This document shows positions 43,130 to 53,718 of a stretch of DNA of 64,000 bases, piece after piece. Made by a program: the position numbers and the translations under genes. Under the pieces are notes generated by a model. The model had not been told where the DNA came from. It saw nothing but the letters and a program-made list of their open reading frames with translations, and made no database searches. Each line of letters begins with the position of its first letter. Within the stretch, counting starts at the first letter, position 1. The DNA comes from Turritopsis dohrnii (lineage: Eukaryota; Cnidaria; Hydrozoa; Anthoathecata; Oceaniidae): NCBI GenBank assembly GCA_027922465.2, contig BQMF02000068.1, positions 310,001 to 374,000 of the forward strand. Direction: 5' to 3'.

Positions 43130-44044
43130 TTACGCTGTCGATGATGTACTCTGCATCTGTGTTCCTTCGTGTAAAGATGAACTTCTTACTAATAATATAA
43201 TTGCATTCAGGTAGGAATTTGAAAATATGAAAATGTTTCCAATATCTGAAAGATACAACTGCAACTTTTTGTCTTTTATTTCAGCCAAAAATGTTATCGA
43301 ATTAACGGTAGCGTGAAACAAAATGGTACAAACGAGACAAACGACCATTAAAGCGACTGTTTTCGTTGTTCTTGTTCGGTTGTCGTTACCTGTATGGCGA
43401 TGACCTTTTAATTTTTTCGTTTGTTTTCGTATATACCAAAGTAACCATAGCTGTAATAAAACTGTAAATACGAACAAGGCAAACTCCACTGTTAGTTGCA
43501 TCACAGCCACAAATAGTTTTTCTTTATGAGGACTCACATGTTCATAGGATACGTACTCGTTCCATGCGGGCCAAGCGGAAAAGATAGCGCACACTAGTAA
43601 CGCTAAGGGTATCAGGACAACAGCACCGTACTTGAAAATTTTAGTTGACATCAATTTGGGTTTAGTAATAGCCATGCACCTATCAAATGTTATCAAATAC
43701 GTCATCATCCACGAGAATGCTCCAGGAAAATACTGGAAATACACGGTAACTGCAGCGACCAGGCAATGCATCGGAACTGTTATTCGAGTGAATCGGACCA
43801 TTAGAGATGGAACTGAAAAAATTCCGACACCAACGTCGGAAAAGCTCAAGATTATCAACATGACGTTCATTTTCTTCCTCGGTTGCTTCCATAAAGCTTT
43901 GAGCAGAAGTGTGTTCAAAATTATAATCAACACGGTAGTCAGTAGACATAAAATTGAAAATACGAGCACTTCGAAATCAATTCCAGTTGGGAATTGGATG
44001 TCAACTTCAACACAGCTTACACTAGTGTCGTTAGCCGGCAACAT
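43130..44044 (-). CDS. Rhodopsin-class (class A) G protein-coupled receptor, orphan
   Basis: Single-exon receptor of 304 residues from the ATG at 44044. The open frame extends further upstream to 44257, but this ATG gives a short N-terminus with an N-glycosylation site ('NDTS', residue 5), as usual. Seven hydrophobic segments can be traced: TM1 about 24-50 with 'ILNTLLL' (N44), TM2 about 60-82 with 'LSFSD' (D70), a TM3-start cysteine C94 and 'FDRC' (D121-R122, the DRY position), TM4 141-160, TM5 178-205, TM6 229-253, TM7 263-286 with 'NSYLN' in place of NPxxY. The third intracellular loop is short and basic. It should signal from the plasma membrane through G proteins. The ligand is unknown; overall look is that of the expanded orphan class A receptors of cnidarians. 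No neighbouring receptor copy is present. Confidence 0.85.
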   Translation of the reverse strand: MLPANDTSVSCVEVDIQFPTGIDFEVLVFSILCLLTTVLIIILNTLLLKALWKQPRKKMNVMLIILSFSDVGVGIFSVPSLMVRFTRITVPMHCLVAAVTVYFQYFPGAFSWMMTYLITFDRCMAITKPKLMSTKIFKYGAVVLIPLALLVCAIFSAWPAWNEYVSYEHVSPHKEKLFVAVMQLTVEFALFVFTVLLQLWLLWYIRKQTKKLKGHRHTGNDNRTRTTKTVALMVVCLVCTILFHATVNSITFLAEIKDKKLQLYLSDIGNIFIFSNSYLNAIILLVRSSSLHEGTQMQSTSSTA

Positions 44045-44257
44045 GGCTACTTGAAAACCAATTTTTTTCTTCCTGTCTAGAATTTCGCAAAGTTTGAAAA
44101 AAAAGTGTAGGTTTTTAATCATGTCAGAAAATGAATTTTCAATTTTGTTAGTTGTTTTAATCGATAAGAAGAAAGAAAGTGGCAGATGTTTTGCTTCTTG
44201 TTCTTCTAGGTAATTACACGGTTTCGAATGAACAATAAGAAAACGCATAGCGTTCAA

Positions 44258-45242
44258 AGAAACAGAAATTGAACAGCATATTGTGTCGTAATCAATTTCT
44301 TTTGTTTAAAGTTTTATATTCGAATTTATGAACACAAAAAACCACTACAGGAAGAATGGCCTTGCAAATTATATAAAAGCGTTTTTGAAATTGAAACGAT
44401 ACCTGGATGGAAATTGTTTGATAAAACTGTTTTCATAATATTGAGGAATATATTTTTGGAAGATTAGAATCGGGAGAGAAGCAGCTATGACGTCATTTAG
44501 GGAATTTTCTATCCCTGAGCCAATTATGCCTAAGCAGGGAACCGTTGTGTTTTGAAATTGTTTTATGAATCTTCTCATCACCGCTTTTAAGTTAAACAAG
44601 AGCCATATCGCACAAGATGTTAGCAACATTTCAAAACTGACTGGTAATATACAAACGAATAGATCTGAACTTATTCACGTGTAAAAGTGCAAATAAGGCG
44701 TAACTATAGAAATTCAAAACTGTTTACTACAAGGGAAGGAAATATACATAATTCGTGCGCTGAAACCATGGTCAGACCTTAGTAGTAATGTTGCTTAAAA
44801 AATGACCATTTTTTAGTAGTATTGTTGCTTAATTTGTTGCTAAGAATTAATTGAAAAAATATGTATTTCCAGTCTTGAATACCTTTGTGTGAGCTTAAGT
44901 ATTTAAGTATAAAGTGTAGGACACAGTACTGCAATCTAGTTTAACCACCTAGTGTGGCAATTTTAAGAAATGTGCTTTAGCTATGCTAGTGCTGCATTAT
45001 TTCAAAATTTCATGTTGCTAATTTATGTAAGATCCTTGTAGTACTGTTGCTTATTTTTTTCAGAAAATTTACTAGTGTTGCTGTATTTTATATCAATATG
45101 TGATTTTTAAAGAAAATATGTAAGAACTAAAAGAAAGTACATCTGCAAAACTAAGGAATTATAGAAATATTCGAATAACTGGAATTCAAATTAGAGAGAT
45201 TCGACTAATCAAACGTTTAATAATTTTTTATAAAAACACTTG
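44258..45242. other. No gene seen; GPCR upstream region
   Basis: AT-rich. Contains several scattered AGTA(G/C)T...GTTGCTTA motifs (44780-45070) but no gene. Confidence 0.4.
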
Positions 45243-45247
45243 GCAGT

Positions 45248-46084
45248 TGTTACACCGTCAAATGTAGTAACTCCGACAAATGTAGTAACTCCGACAAATG
45301 TAGTAAACTTTCAACGCTAAATGTAGTAACTCCGTCATATGTAGTAAAATTCAACGACAAATGTAGTAACGCTATATGTAGTAAGGTCAACGACAAATGT
45401 AGTAACGCTATATGTAGTAAAGGTCAACGACAAATGTAGTAACTCCGACAAATGTAGTAAGCCTCCGCTATATGTAGTAAACCTTTACAGCCGCAGTTGT
45501 AGTTGTGGCTGAGGCTGAAAACTTGGCAGGTGAGATATTGTTAAAATTCTTAGGCCATATTTGGTACTGATGATGTCTTTATGACGTCACAGGTACTTTC
45601 TAGAAAAGCAATTTCCTACTACAGTTGAAGCTCAAAACTTGGCACACGGGATTGTTACATTACAAGAATTAAAATGCTTGGACCAAATTTGGTACTGGTG
45701 ACGTCATTATGACGTCACAAGGATTTTCTAAAAAAGCAATTTCCCACCATATTTGAAGCTCAAAACTTGGCACAAAGGATTGTTACATTACAAAAATTAA
45801 AATGCTTGGACCAAATTTGGTACTGGTGACGTCATAATGACCAAATATGGCCTAAGAATTTTAACAATATCTCACCTGCCAAGTTTTAAGCCTCAGCCAC
45901 AACTACAACTGCGACTGTAAAGGTTTACTACATATAGCGGAGGCTTACTACATTTGTCGGAGTTACTACATTTGTCGTTGAATTTTACTACATATGACAG
46001 AGTTACTACATTTAGCGTTGAAAGTTTACTACATTTGTCGGAGTTACTACATATGTCGGAGTTACTACATTTGACGGTGTAACA
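45248..46084. mobile_element. Fold-back element with arms made of TGTAGTAA repeats (TSD GCAGT)
   Basis: Ends TGTTACACCGTCAAATGTAG and its complement, flanked by GCAGT at 45243-45247 and 46085-46089. Each arm is an array of about ten units built on (A)AATGTAGTAACTCCGAC or TATATGTAGTAA. The arms continue inward into a second inverted segment containing TGGCTGAGGCT. The loop holds two direct repeats of about 115 bp containing TTGGTACTGGTGACGTCAT. The overall hairpin-like plan is that of fold-back elements. No protein. Confidence 0.75.
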
Positions 46085-46089
46085 GCAGT

Positions 46090-48458
46090 TCCAGTGAATT
46101 TGTCAGCCTTTTTATTTAATGTTCCTTTTTTTCTAAAAGCGTAAAGATGAATTTGTAAACAGCTCACATCCACCGTCTGTAAAAATCATTTGCATTCATT
46201 ATTATGCAAACGATTCCTTTTTCATCAGTAAAGACTCATAAAAGTTGATTATCGTCACAAACGTGTATGGACTGTTGAGTGTGACGGATGGAAACATCCA
46301 AGTTCAAGTTCTCCGCCTTCACCTTAATAGACCTCTTCTGATTTTCTGTTTAACACTGCGTAGTGAATAATCCAACAAGTACGGCCTCGTTTAAAAGATT
46401 TTGATTGTTTTTAATAATCCTGGTGTGGAATGAAAATAATAAGTCAATGTTAAAGTATAGAAAACTCGCAATAAGTAAAATAATAACATACATGGAAACG
46501 AGGCAGAACTAGTTATTAACAAGGCGCTTATACAGCAGAAATTCGGTAATGTGCATTCGCTTTTATCTGAGTGCCTTTTCTGGGGAGCTGTCGAATCCAT
46601 CTTTCCTCTTTTTCACGATTGTAACGTTAGTGGAAATAGTATTTAAAATCGTCGCCGTGTCGAGTTTTGTAGTTTTAGGCCGACACTCATATGCACCGTC
46701 GTCACAGTCTAAGTTACAATATCATTTATTGGTCAGCGCCGCAAGGTAGCTGATCTTTCATTTCCCCGTGTCCGTCAGTCAGTCCGTGTGTGTGTGTGTA
46801 ATGTTGCAGTTCTTCACGCCCTAGTTATACGCCCGTAGTTACTAATTTTAAATTTTTCAGTTCAAAATCAGAAAGTTTATAGCACAACGTTAATTTTTGG
46901 AAAATATATCACTTGTGTGTGACGAAGTAAATATATTACAATACAAAAAGAGTTTTTTTCATTATGCGCCCTCCCTCCAACCTTTATTTAAACGTAATGC
47001 ATTTTGGGAGCGAAACACGCTGCTCAAACGTATCAACAAGAACCAAGAAGTACATATGGTTCCTCTAACAGTCGATTTAGGGTTTACAGATACAAATATA
47101 TAACAGCAGTATAAACTTACATTGAAGTGTATTGGATCAAGACATTAGACGTATCCTAGTTGGATGGGATAAAAATTTAGGAGAAAGGAAAAGTCAGGTA
47201 AGTTGCATAGATTATTTATCTTTTGTCACTCGCACTCGAATTGTAATTTCTTTTTCTCCATTATGTATTAAAGATAAGATGTTATCTTACATACCTTGAG
47301 GGAAAACTAGGTGATTCTTACTGAATAATTTACTTTGTGTTTTTGTACTATTAAACAGTTCAATTTTGTAGCTTGACATTTTGAATGAACAAAAATGTAC
47401 ATTCTTAGAAAGTATTGTTATGTAATTACAGTAGCAATAACACACATCAGCTCATAAGAAGACAAAGATGAAGAAAAGAACATTAAAAAACACAAACAAA
47501 AATAATTGTACAATTATACCTTATTTGTACTTATAAATGCTGGAGAATTTCTTGCAGTAATTGCAGTATTCTTTTTTGTAATTTTGCTATGAATGAAATT
47601 GCAAAAATTTACCCGGCAATTAATAAGCTTTTTCTCATCGTAAAGAGGAAGAGAATTGTACTGCAGACAACGGAAATAATGGACCCCGAAACAAGAAGAC
47701 ATAATATTTTACTTTTCAATCTATCTCTATTTATATATATCTTACATTCAGACCTTTTTTTCTTTCTGGTACAGGTAAAAATGAGAGAGCATCTTTAGAT
47801 TGTATTACAGATATAGGAATATTTTTGATATTATAGATATATAAAAAAATAAAAAAATAAATTTATTTATTCACGTCTTTGAGTCGCATAAGTTTGTTCT
47901 GCAAATTCTGTATTTTTTGAGGTTCAATTCGCATTAATTTAAAACTAGTTAGTAGCTTTCGCTATGAATGCCCCCGCAATAGACAATCCATTGTGCAGGC
48001 CTTACAACAGACAGGCTTCAGACTATTATTGAAATCAAGAAAGATTTAATGGCTACAAAAAACTGTGCACAATAACCATTACAATTTGAAAGATTACTGA
48101 AATGACACTTGAATACATTACTGAAAAGACACTCTCCTACTAGTTCTAAAGTGTTTAAAGTGATCAAACAAAATTAATTCTCCCGCAAACAATTTATACG
48201 AATAAGGTAACATATATTACTTGCCTATTTAAATCAGGATAAATATTATAACAATATTTTCATTATCGGTATGGAAACAATCACCAGCAAAATTACCATC
48301 CCTTGGTACAAATTCCTTCCCCATCTAGGAGTGTCTCTCAGCAAGACAGATTACTTTATTTTGCCTTGTGGAATTTTATTTTACTGTGAAAACTTTTGTG
48401 TCACAAGAGCTTGAATTGTTTGTATACTTATGGATGCCTCTGCCCAAAATCTTGTACC
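46090..48458. other. No supported gene
   Basis: Mostly AT-rich. A short GTGTGTGTGTGT microsatellite is at 46786-46799. Open frames of about 65-70 codons show no domain, no signal peptide and no splice context I would trust. Confidence 0.4.
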
Positions 48459-48462
48459 TTAA

Positions 48463-48918
48463 GGGAAGAAATTGTTTGCGGAAGAAATTTGTGCGGAACT
48501 TTTTTTTGCGGAATTTATTTTTGCGGATTTCGCTCAAATCTGCAAAAATAAATTCCGCAAAAATTAATAAATATTGGTCATCCACAAAAATAAATTCCAC
48601 AAAATTTTCGAAATTTTTCATCCGCAAAAAGATTTACACGCTTTTTTTTATAAGAACAATTTTATAAGAACATGAGCCTCAGATTTGGCCAAAACATAAG
48701 AACAAAATAAGAACAACCTGAGGCTCAAATTTATGTTTATGAAATAAGAACAATTCATGATAGGAACAACTCATGATGTGAATTCACTCACTGGCAGATG
48801 CTTTAGAAGTTTGTTTTTTTTACCTTGCATACTCATATCGGGTCATTGCCGAACCGCAAATTATTTCATTTTTGGGTCATTTATCCGCAAAAATATATTC
48901 CGCAAACAATTTCTTCTC
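48463..48918. mobile_element. TTAA-flanked MITE (ends GGGAAGAAATTGTTTGCGGA)
   Basis: Inverted ends GGGAAGAAATTGTTTGCGGA and TCCGCAAACAATTTCTTCTC with TTAA on both sides (48459-48462 and 48919-48922). The interior repeats TTGCGGAATTTATTTTTGCGG. A fragment starting TACACGCTTTTTTTTATAAG at 48635, like the end of the element at 53351, is embedded in it. Confidence 0.7.
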
Positions 48919-48922
48919 TTAA

Positions 48923-49504
48923 GGTAAGTGTGTGTAGTGAACTTGCTACCAGAGATACTTTAAGTGTTGGTCTTTTGTTGGTAAATTGGATTAATTCATT
49001 CAAGCAGCAATGATGCCTGATTACCAATGATGACGAGCAATTTTCCCAATTCTGAATTTGAAAAGATTCCGATCAATGAGCTACATCCATACTCATTGGC
49101 AGAAGTGGCTTTTAGTTTGATTGACAGTATGGGTTGTGCAGTCACTTTACAACAGTTGGGTTTGATTTGTGTTCTGAATTGACAAATATCAAAAGCACAT
49201 TTAGTCGTCATTTTCTACATTTTTGTGCCATTATGAAAAATATTTGAAGATCAGACAAAATTCAATACAAATTTTTTCCAAGAAAAATTTATATCAATTT
49301 TCATGAACTGAATTTTACCTTTTTCGGAATGGTAAATTTATTTTACTGAGTTTTATTGACTAACATTGACTCACCTGCAGTGTCTGATCTTAGCAGTTCA
49401 GGCCACCAAAATTTTTGAAAACCTCTGTTGTGGTGGCACGACTGGACAGGAGTAAAAAATATATAAATTGCAAACCAAAAATCCTAAAGCCAATGATGTC
49501 AATA
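48923..49504. other. No gene seen
   Basis: Flank of the Harbinger insertion; no supported frame. Confidence 0.4.
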
Positions 49505-49642
49505 GACTGATTTAGCAACAAGACGCAAACTTAATTTCCGGACGTGCTTGTGACACGTTCGCGTTCGCGGTTGCGTCCAGTAATAATCCGATTTAGCAGA
49601 AGCATCTTGCGCGGCGGCGGGTGAATAATATTGTAAACAAAT

Positions 49643-50758
49643 ATGGCTTCCAATTTGCAAAAAACGAGAGAGCTTTTATTAGCGGCATACTCAGAAGATT
49701 TGTTAGATGATGAAGAGTTTTTATTACTTTATGAGTCGAACTTCTCCAAACCTCTTTATCCATATTGGAGCTTTGATAGATTTAACTTTGGCAATTGGGA
49801 TGATGCTCGCTGTAAGACTGAGCTGAGGTTTACGAAAGTCGACGTACGACAATTAGTGGAAGTTTTGGCCATACCAGAGAAAGTTATAGCGCCCCAACGC
49901 ACGATATGTGATGGATTGGAAGGACTCTGCATAGTTCTTAAAAGGTTGGCCTTTCCATGTAGGTTTACTGATATGGTGGCAAGCTTAGGTAGAAATCCAA
50001 CAGAGATATGTCTCATATTTAATACGTTGCTGGATTATATCTATGAAAACCATCATCACCGGCTAGACACATGGAACAATTTTCTACTCAGTCCTCAAAA
50101 ACTTCAGCATTATGCTGATATTATTCATTACAAAGGTGCTCCATTGCAGAATTGCTTTGGATTTGTTGATGGAACAGTGCTTCAAATTACAAGGCCTAAA
50201 CAAAACCAAAGAATTGTGTATAATGGACACAAAAGAGTTCATGGCCTAAAATTCCAAAGTATTGCATTGCCAAATGGAATGATAGCTAATTTACAAGGCC
50301 CATTTGAAGGGAAAAGACATGACAGTACCATGTTACAGCAATCAGGCATTCTTCCTGAGCTACAACTGAATGCATGGAGTAATAGAACAGCACTTTGTAT
50401 TTATGGCGATCCAGCCTACCCTCTGTCATTACATTTACAAGCTCCATTTCCTGGGAACTTAAACAGAAACCAAAAAGAATACAACACCGCAATGAGCGAA
50501 GTCCGTACTTCTGTTGAATGGTTATTTGGAGATATAAAAAACTACTTCAAATTTATCGATTTTAAAAAACTTCAGAAAATTGGATGCAGTGCAGTGGGGA
50601 AGACATACATTGTTTGTGGTTTGCTTCAAAATGCTCACACATGCTTTTATGGAAATGTTACATCAAGTTATTTCAATGAAGAGCTGGCAGCGATAGTTGA
50701 CTACCGTAATGCTTCGATTAGACGCCTGGGGCGTTTATTAAATTTTTTGAATTTTTAG
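49643..50758 (+). CDS. PIF/Harbinger DDE transposase (HARBI1-like), 3' end replaced by MITE sequence
   Basis: 371-codon single exon starting 'MASNLQKTRELLLAAY' after AACAAATATGG. A helical N-terminal region leads to an RNase H-like DDE domain with D176 ('GFVDGT'), 'FEGKRHDSTM', D256 ('GDPAYP') and E292 ('TSVEWLFGDIK'), all positioned as in Harbinger transposases. It would cut the element at its TIRs together with the Myb-like partner. From residue about 354 onward the sequence comes from a MITE inserted at 50704, which also supplies the stop codon. The native protein probably ended close to this point, so the catalytic part is intact and the enzyme could still be active. Confidence 0.9.
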   Translation: MASNLQKTRELLLAAYSEDLLDDEEFLLLYESNFSKPLYPYWSFDRFNFGNWDDARCKTELRFTKVDVRQLVEVLAIPEKVIAPQRTICDGLEGLCIVLKRLAFPCRFTDMVASLGRNPTEICLIFNTLLDYIYENHHHRLDTWNNFLLSPQKLQHYADIIHYKGAPLQNCFGFVDGTVLQITRPKQNQRIVYNGHKRVHGLKFQSIALPNGMIANLQGPFEGKRHDSTMLQQSGILPELQLNAWSNRTALCIYGDPAYPLSLHLQAPFPGNLNRNQKEYNTAMSEVRTSVEWLFGDIKNYFKFIDFKKLQKIGCSAVGKTYIVCGLLQNAHTCFYGNVTSSYFNEELAAIVDYRNASIRRLGRLLNFLNF

Positions 50759-51170
50759 GGGGGCGTCTATTCGAGGGGGGGCGTTTAAAAGAGGGGGGCG
50801 TCTATTGAATTTTTGTGAAACTCTTCTTTTTCGTAAATATAAACTAAATATAAACATCGATAAAAAATATACAAAGTAAACTTCAAGATCATCGTCAATA
50901 AAGACAAAGTTTCCAACTGTTAGTTTAAAATTTAAAAAGAAAGGCGTCTATCGCAAATTTCCATATTTTTATACAAAATGAAAACATTGAGGCTGAAACA
51001 ATGCAATGTAGTAGTTCTACATGCCTTAATTAGCGTGTCTCTAATAAACGCCCCTCTCTAGGGGCGTCTATTCGAGAGGGGCGTTTATTTAAAAATCTCC
51101 TGAAAAGGGGGGGGCGTCTATTCGAGGGGGGCGTTTAAAAGAAGGGGGCCGTTTAATCGATGCATTACGG
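50704..51170. mobile_element. MITE nested in the Harbinger transposase 3' end (TSD TA)
   Basis: Ends CCGTAATGCTTCGATTAGACGCC and GGCCGTTTAATCGATGCATTACGG, with TA on both outer sides (50702-50703, 51171-51172). The interior is made of GGGGGGCGTCTATTCGAG and GGGCGTTTAAAAGAGG motifs in both orientations, a variant of the motif in the element at 22783. Confidence 0.72.
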
Positions 51171-51571
51171 TATTTTCAATAAGTATTTTCTGTAAACAGA
51201 TTTTAAAATATACAGTAAACATAAGAAACCGTGCTTATTAAGTGGGTTATTTTTTTGAAAATTTTGCGAATTGAGGTGTTTTTTACGAAATTTTGGAAAA
51301 ATGGGCATTCCAAAAAATTTATTTGAGCAAAAAATTAACCCACTTTTAAGGAAGGCATTTGTACATCTCAATGAACTGACACTACAGAATATGTTCTCCA
51401 AGGATTTTTTGGTACTCTTTACAATTTTCCAAGAAATTACTTTTCAAGACTGAACGAAAGTCAAAGAACAAAATTATCATTTGTAACAAAATTCATGCAA
51501 ATGATATAAACAAGTATAACAAAATAGACAACTCAAGAAAACCAAATCAAGTCTCAAATTGAACTTGTAAG

Positions 51572-52687
51572 TTAAGAACTACCATTTGCTTTGCCAGAAA
51601 AAAGTTGCATAAAAAGCTGAAACTGTTGTTGTTGCTGATTCATTAATTGGATTAAACTTTGCTGGGTAGTTTGTTGCATTTTTGTTTGCTCAGACATATT
51701 TTTTTGCATGGCATCCACTATAATGGTGGTTTGTTCCAGTTGCAATATTTGCAATTGCAATTCTTCTTTCCTTTCAATTTCCTTCTGTTCTTTTAACATT
51801 TTATCATATTCCATTTTTTCTCTTAAAAATTCTACAGTTTCAGAACTAGATCTTCGTTTCATTTTAACTTTTACATCATCGTCATCTTCACGTAAACGCT
51901 TTTTTGTTTCACCTTGGCGTTCCATTGCTAGTTGCCTCATTTCCAATGCTTTTTTCTGATCTGATTCAATGTTTTTCTTTTTTTCTTCTGCCTCTGCTGC
52001 ATGTTGAAGTTCTGATTCTTCAGATTGCTCATTTAGATCTTCAATTAAAACTTCCCACTCAGTGGGTTCGGTTTCTCCCAGGCCTGAACTACGTATTTCG
52101 TCATTCATTTGTGCTTTATATTTTCGAGATATTGTGGTAAATCGATCTCTAACTGATCGAGCAGTAACATTAAATCCATCATGTACATTTAGATTGGTGG
52201 CTATCCTTTGCCAAATCTGCCCTCTTTCTCTACTGCCAGACTTACTCCTTCTGCAGCCATTTCTCGCATTAAATATACATCCTTTTCATCAGTCCAACAC
52301 ATAGGTCTGCAATAATAAAAAAATTTGATAAAAATATAGGTGATCTTTCAAGAATACTATAATAAACTGGAGATACGTTTTTCGTTGACTAGGAGGAGAA
52401 GTGGTACACATTGTATGACTTCATTCAATGGTCTAGCAAAAAGAATCACATTTGCTAAACAGTACAAAGTTTTTCAAGTAAGGATCACCTGCTTTTCTCT
52501 CTCTCTCCTCGTATCCAAAAAAAACAACAAAAACAAAACAAAACAAAAATTGAAAATAAATGTATTTCTATACAAAAATTGCGTTTTTCATACAGCACTG
52601 TAATCTCAAATAAGTGTCCTTTGCTTTCTATCGCCAATCAAATAAAAACAAAACAAAAAATAACCTTTTCTTTTGAGATTCATCCAT
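51572..52687 (-). pseudogene. Harbinger Myb/SANT-like DNA-binding protein gene, two exons, frameshifted
   Basis: Exon 1 is 52665-52687 (ATG at 52687, 'MDESQKK', donor GT). Exon 2 runs from 52306 to the stop at 51572 (acceptor TTATTGCAG). The joined frame reads 'RPMCWTDEKDVYLMREMAAEG', then must shift near 52245-52255 to continue 'SGSRERGQIWQRIATNLN', 'ARSVRDRFTTISRKYK' and an acidic, coiled-coil and glutamine-rich C-terminal part (about 51575-52108). The tryptophans and 'SVRDRF' identify the Myb/SANT-like partner of Harbinger transposases, which brings the transposase to the TIRs and the nucleus. Because of the shift, this copy should make only a short N-terminal piece, or a C-terminal piece from an internal ATG (52108). 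An unseen small intron or a sequence error is the alternative. Confidence 0.78.
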
Positions 52688-52844
52688 TTCTCCAGCTACG
52701 TTGTCCACAGAACGTGAAAACAAGCAAAATGGCGTTGTGAACGCAACTTCTAAAATCAAAACGCGGTGAAAATAGTAGTGTCCAGACCTTTTTCGGGGTT
52801 TTCTCTGAGATTTCCGGCGTTCGCGTCTTGTTGCTAAATCAGCC

Positions 52845-53350
52845 TAATGGCCCGGCATGACACCTGGATAAAATCTTAAGATTAGACACTCACCTGCCAC
52901 CATGAAATAGAGAAATTCAGTAACTAATTTCCCTTCAGGCATAATATTAGAGTTAAAATCACGATCCTGTAATTGATGCTTCTATAAGATCTGAATTTTG
53001 TTAAATGGAATAAATTAGAATTGATTGGTGCGTTATACACAGTTATACATAACCTTTTACATTTTTATTTTTAGTAATCAGCAACTGCTTGGCGTTAGAT
53101 CTTCATTTAACTTCATCTGAGGACCAGTTAATTGGTAGAAACGAAAGTTCACCTGCGTGATTAACCAAACACGTAATCCTGTAAGAACGCATAGAAATAC
53201 GATCTTTTCGTATTTCTATGAAGAACGTAAGCTGGAAGGTCTAACTTGTAAAACTGAAATTTGAAGCTTAAATAAAACCGAATAAAGTATCAAAGTTGTT
53301 GTAGTTGTAATGCGCGTATGATTTCTGTTGATGCGTATCGAATTGTCGTA
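52845..53350. other. No gene seen
   Basis: Right flank of the Harbinger element; no supported frame. Confidence 0.4.
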
Positions 53351-53718
53351 CACGCTTTTTTTTTTATAAGAATAGTGTAAATCCATTTCATCATGGATAT
53401 TCTTAACTTTTTGGTCGAAATCATCATATAATATTCTTAACATATTCTTAAGGTTAATTTTTAGATTTTACCAGTCATAGTCTCAAAATCATCGAAAAGT
53501 AATGTAAAAACAGAAGACTTTCTTATGTGTATGCATAAAAAACAAAAGCTAAATCAGCTCGAGAAGGCTTTAGATGCATTTGAAAATATATTCATAAAAA
53601 AAAAAAAAAAAAAATGAAAATTTTCATGATGGCAATATTCTTACGATATTCTTAATTTTTTGGCCATTTTCATCATGGACATTCTTATAAAGTGTATTCT
53701 TATAAAAAAAAAAGCGTG
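53351..53718. mobile_element. MITE with CACGCTTTTTTTTTTATAAG ends, TSD TA
   Basis: Inverted ends CACGCTTTTTTTTTTATAAGAA and TTCTTATAAAAAAAAAAGCGTG, with TA outside both. The interior repeats CATCATGGATATTCTTA-like motifs. A fragment of the same family lies at 48635. Confidence 0.72.

Larger units (their letters stand above)
49505..52844 (+). mobile_element. PIF/Harbinger DNA transposon with both element genes
   Basis: Terminal inverted repeats GACTGATTTAGCAACAAGACG (left) and, complemented, GGCTGATTTAGCAACAAGACG (right). In between are a DDE transposase gene (plus) and a Myb/SANT-like gene (minus), the two-gene set that defines this superfamily. The outer bases are ATA on the left and TAA on the right, so the 3-bp target duplication is not clean. 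Length about 3.3 kb, including a nested MITE. Confidence 0.85.

Noticed and set aside
44045..44257. 71-residue N-terminal extension of the GPCR
   Set aside because: It has no signal peptide or conserved feature and contains a low-complexity charged stretch; the internal ATG at 44044 gives a normal class A N-terminus.
48368..48667. 99-codon open frame
   Set aside because: It lies in the palindromic MITE at 48463-48918 and is rich in Lys/Phe/Asn from AT-rich repeats.
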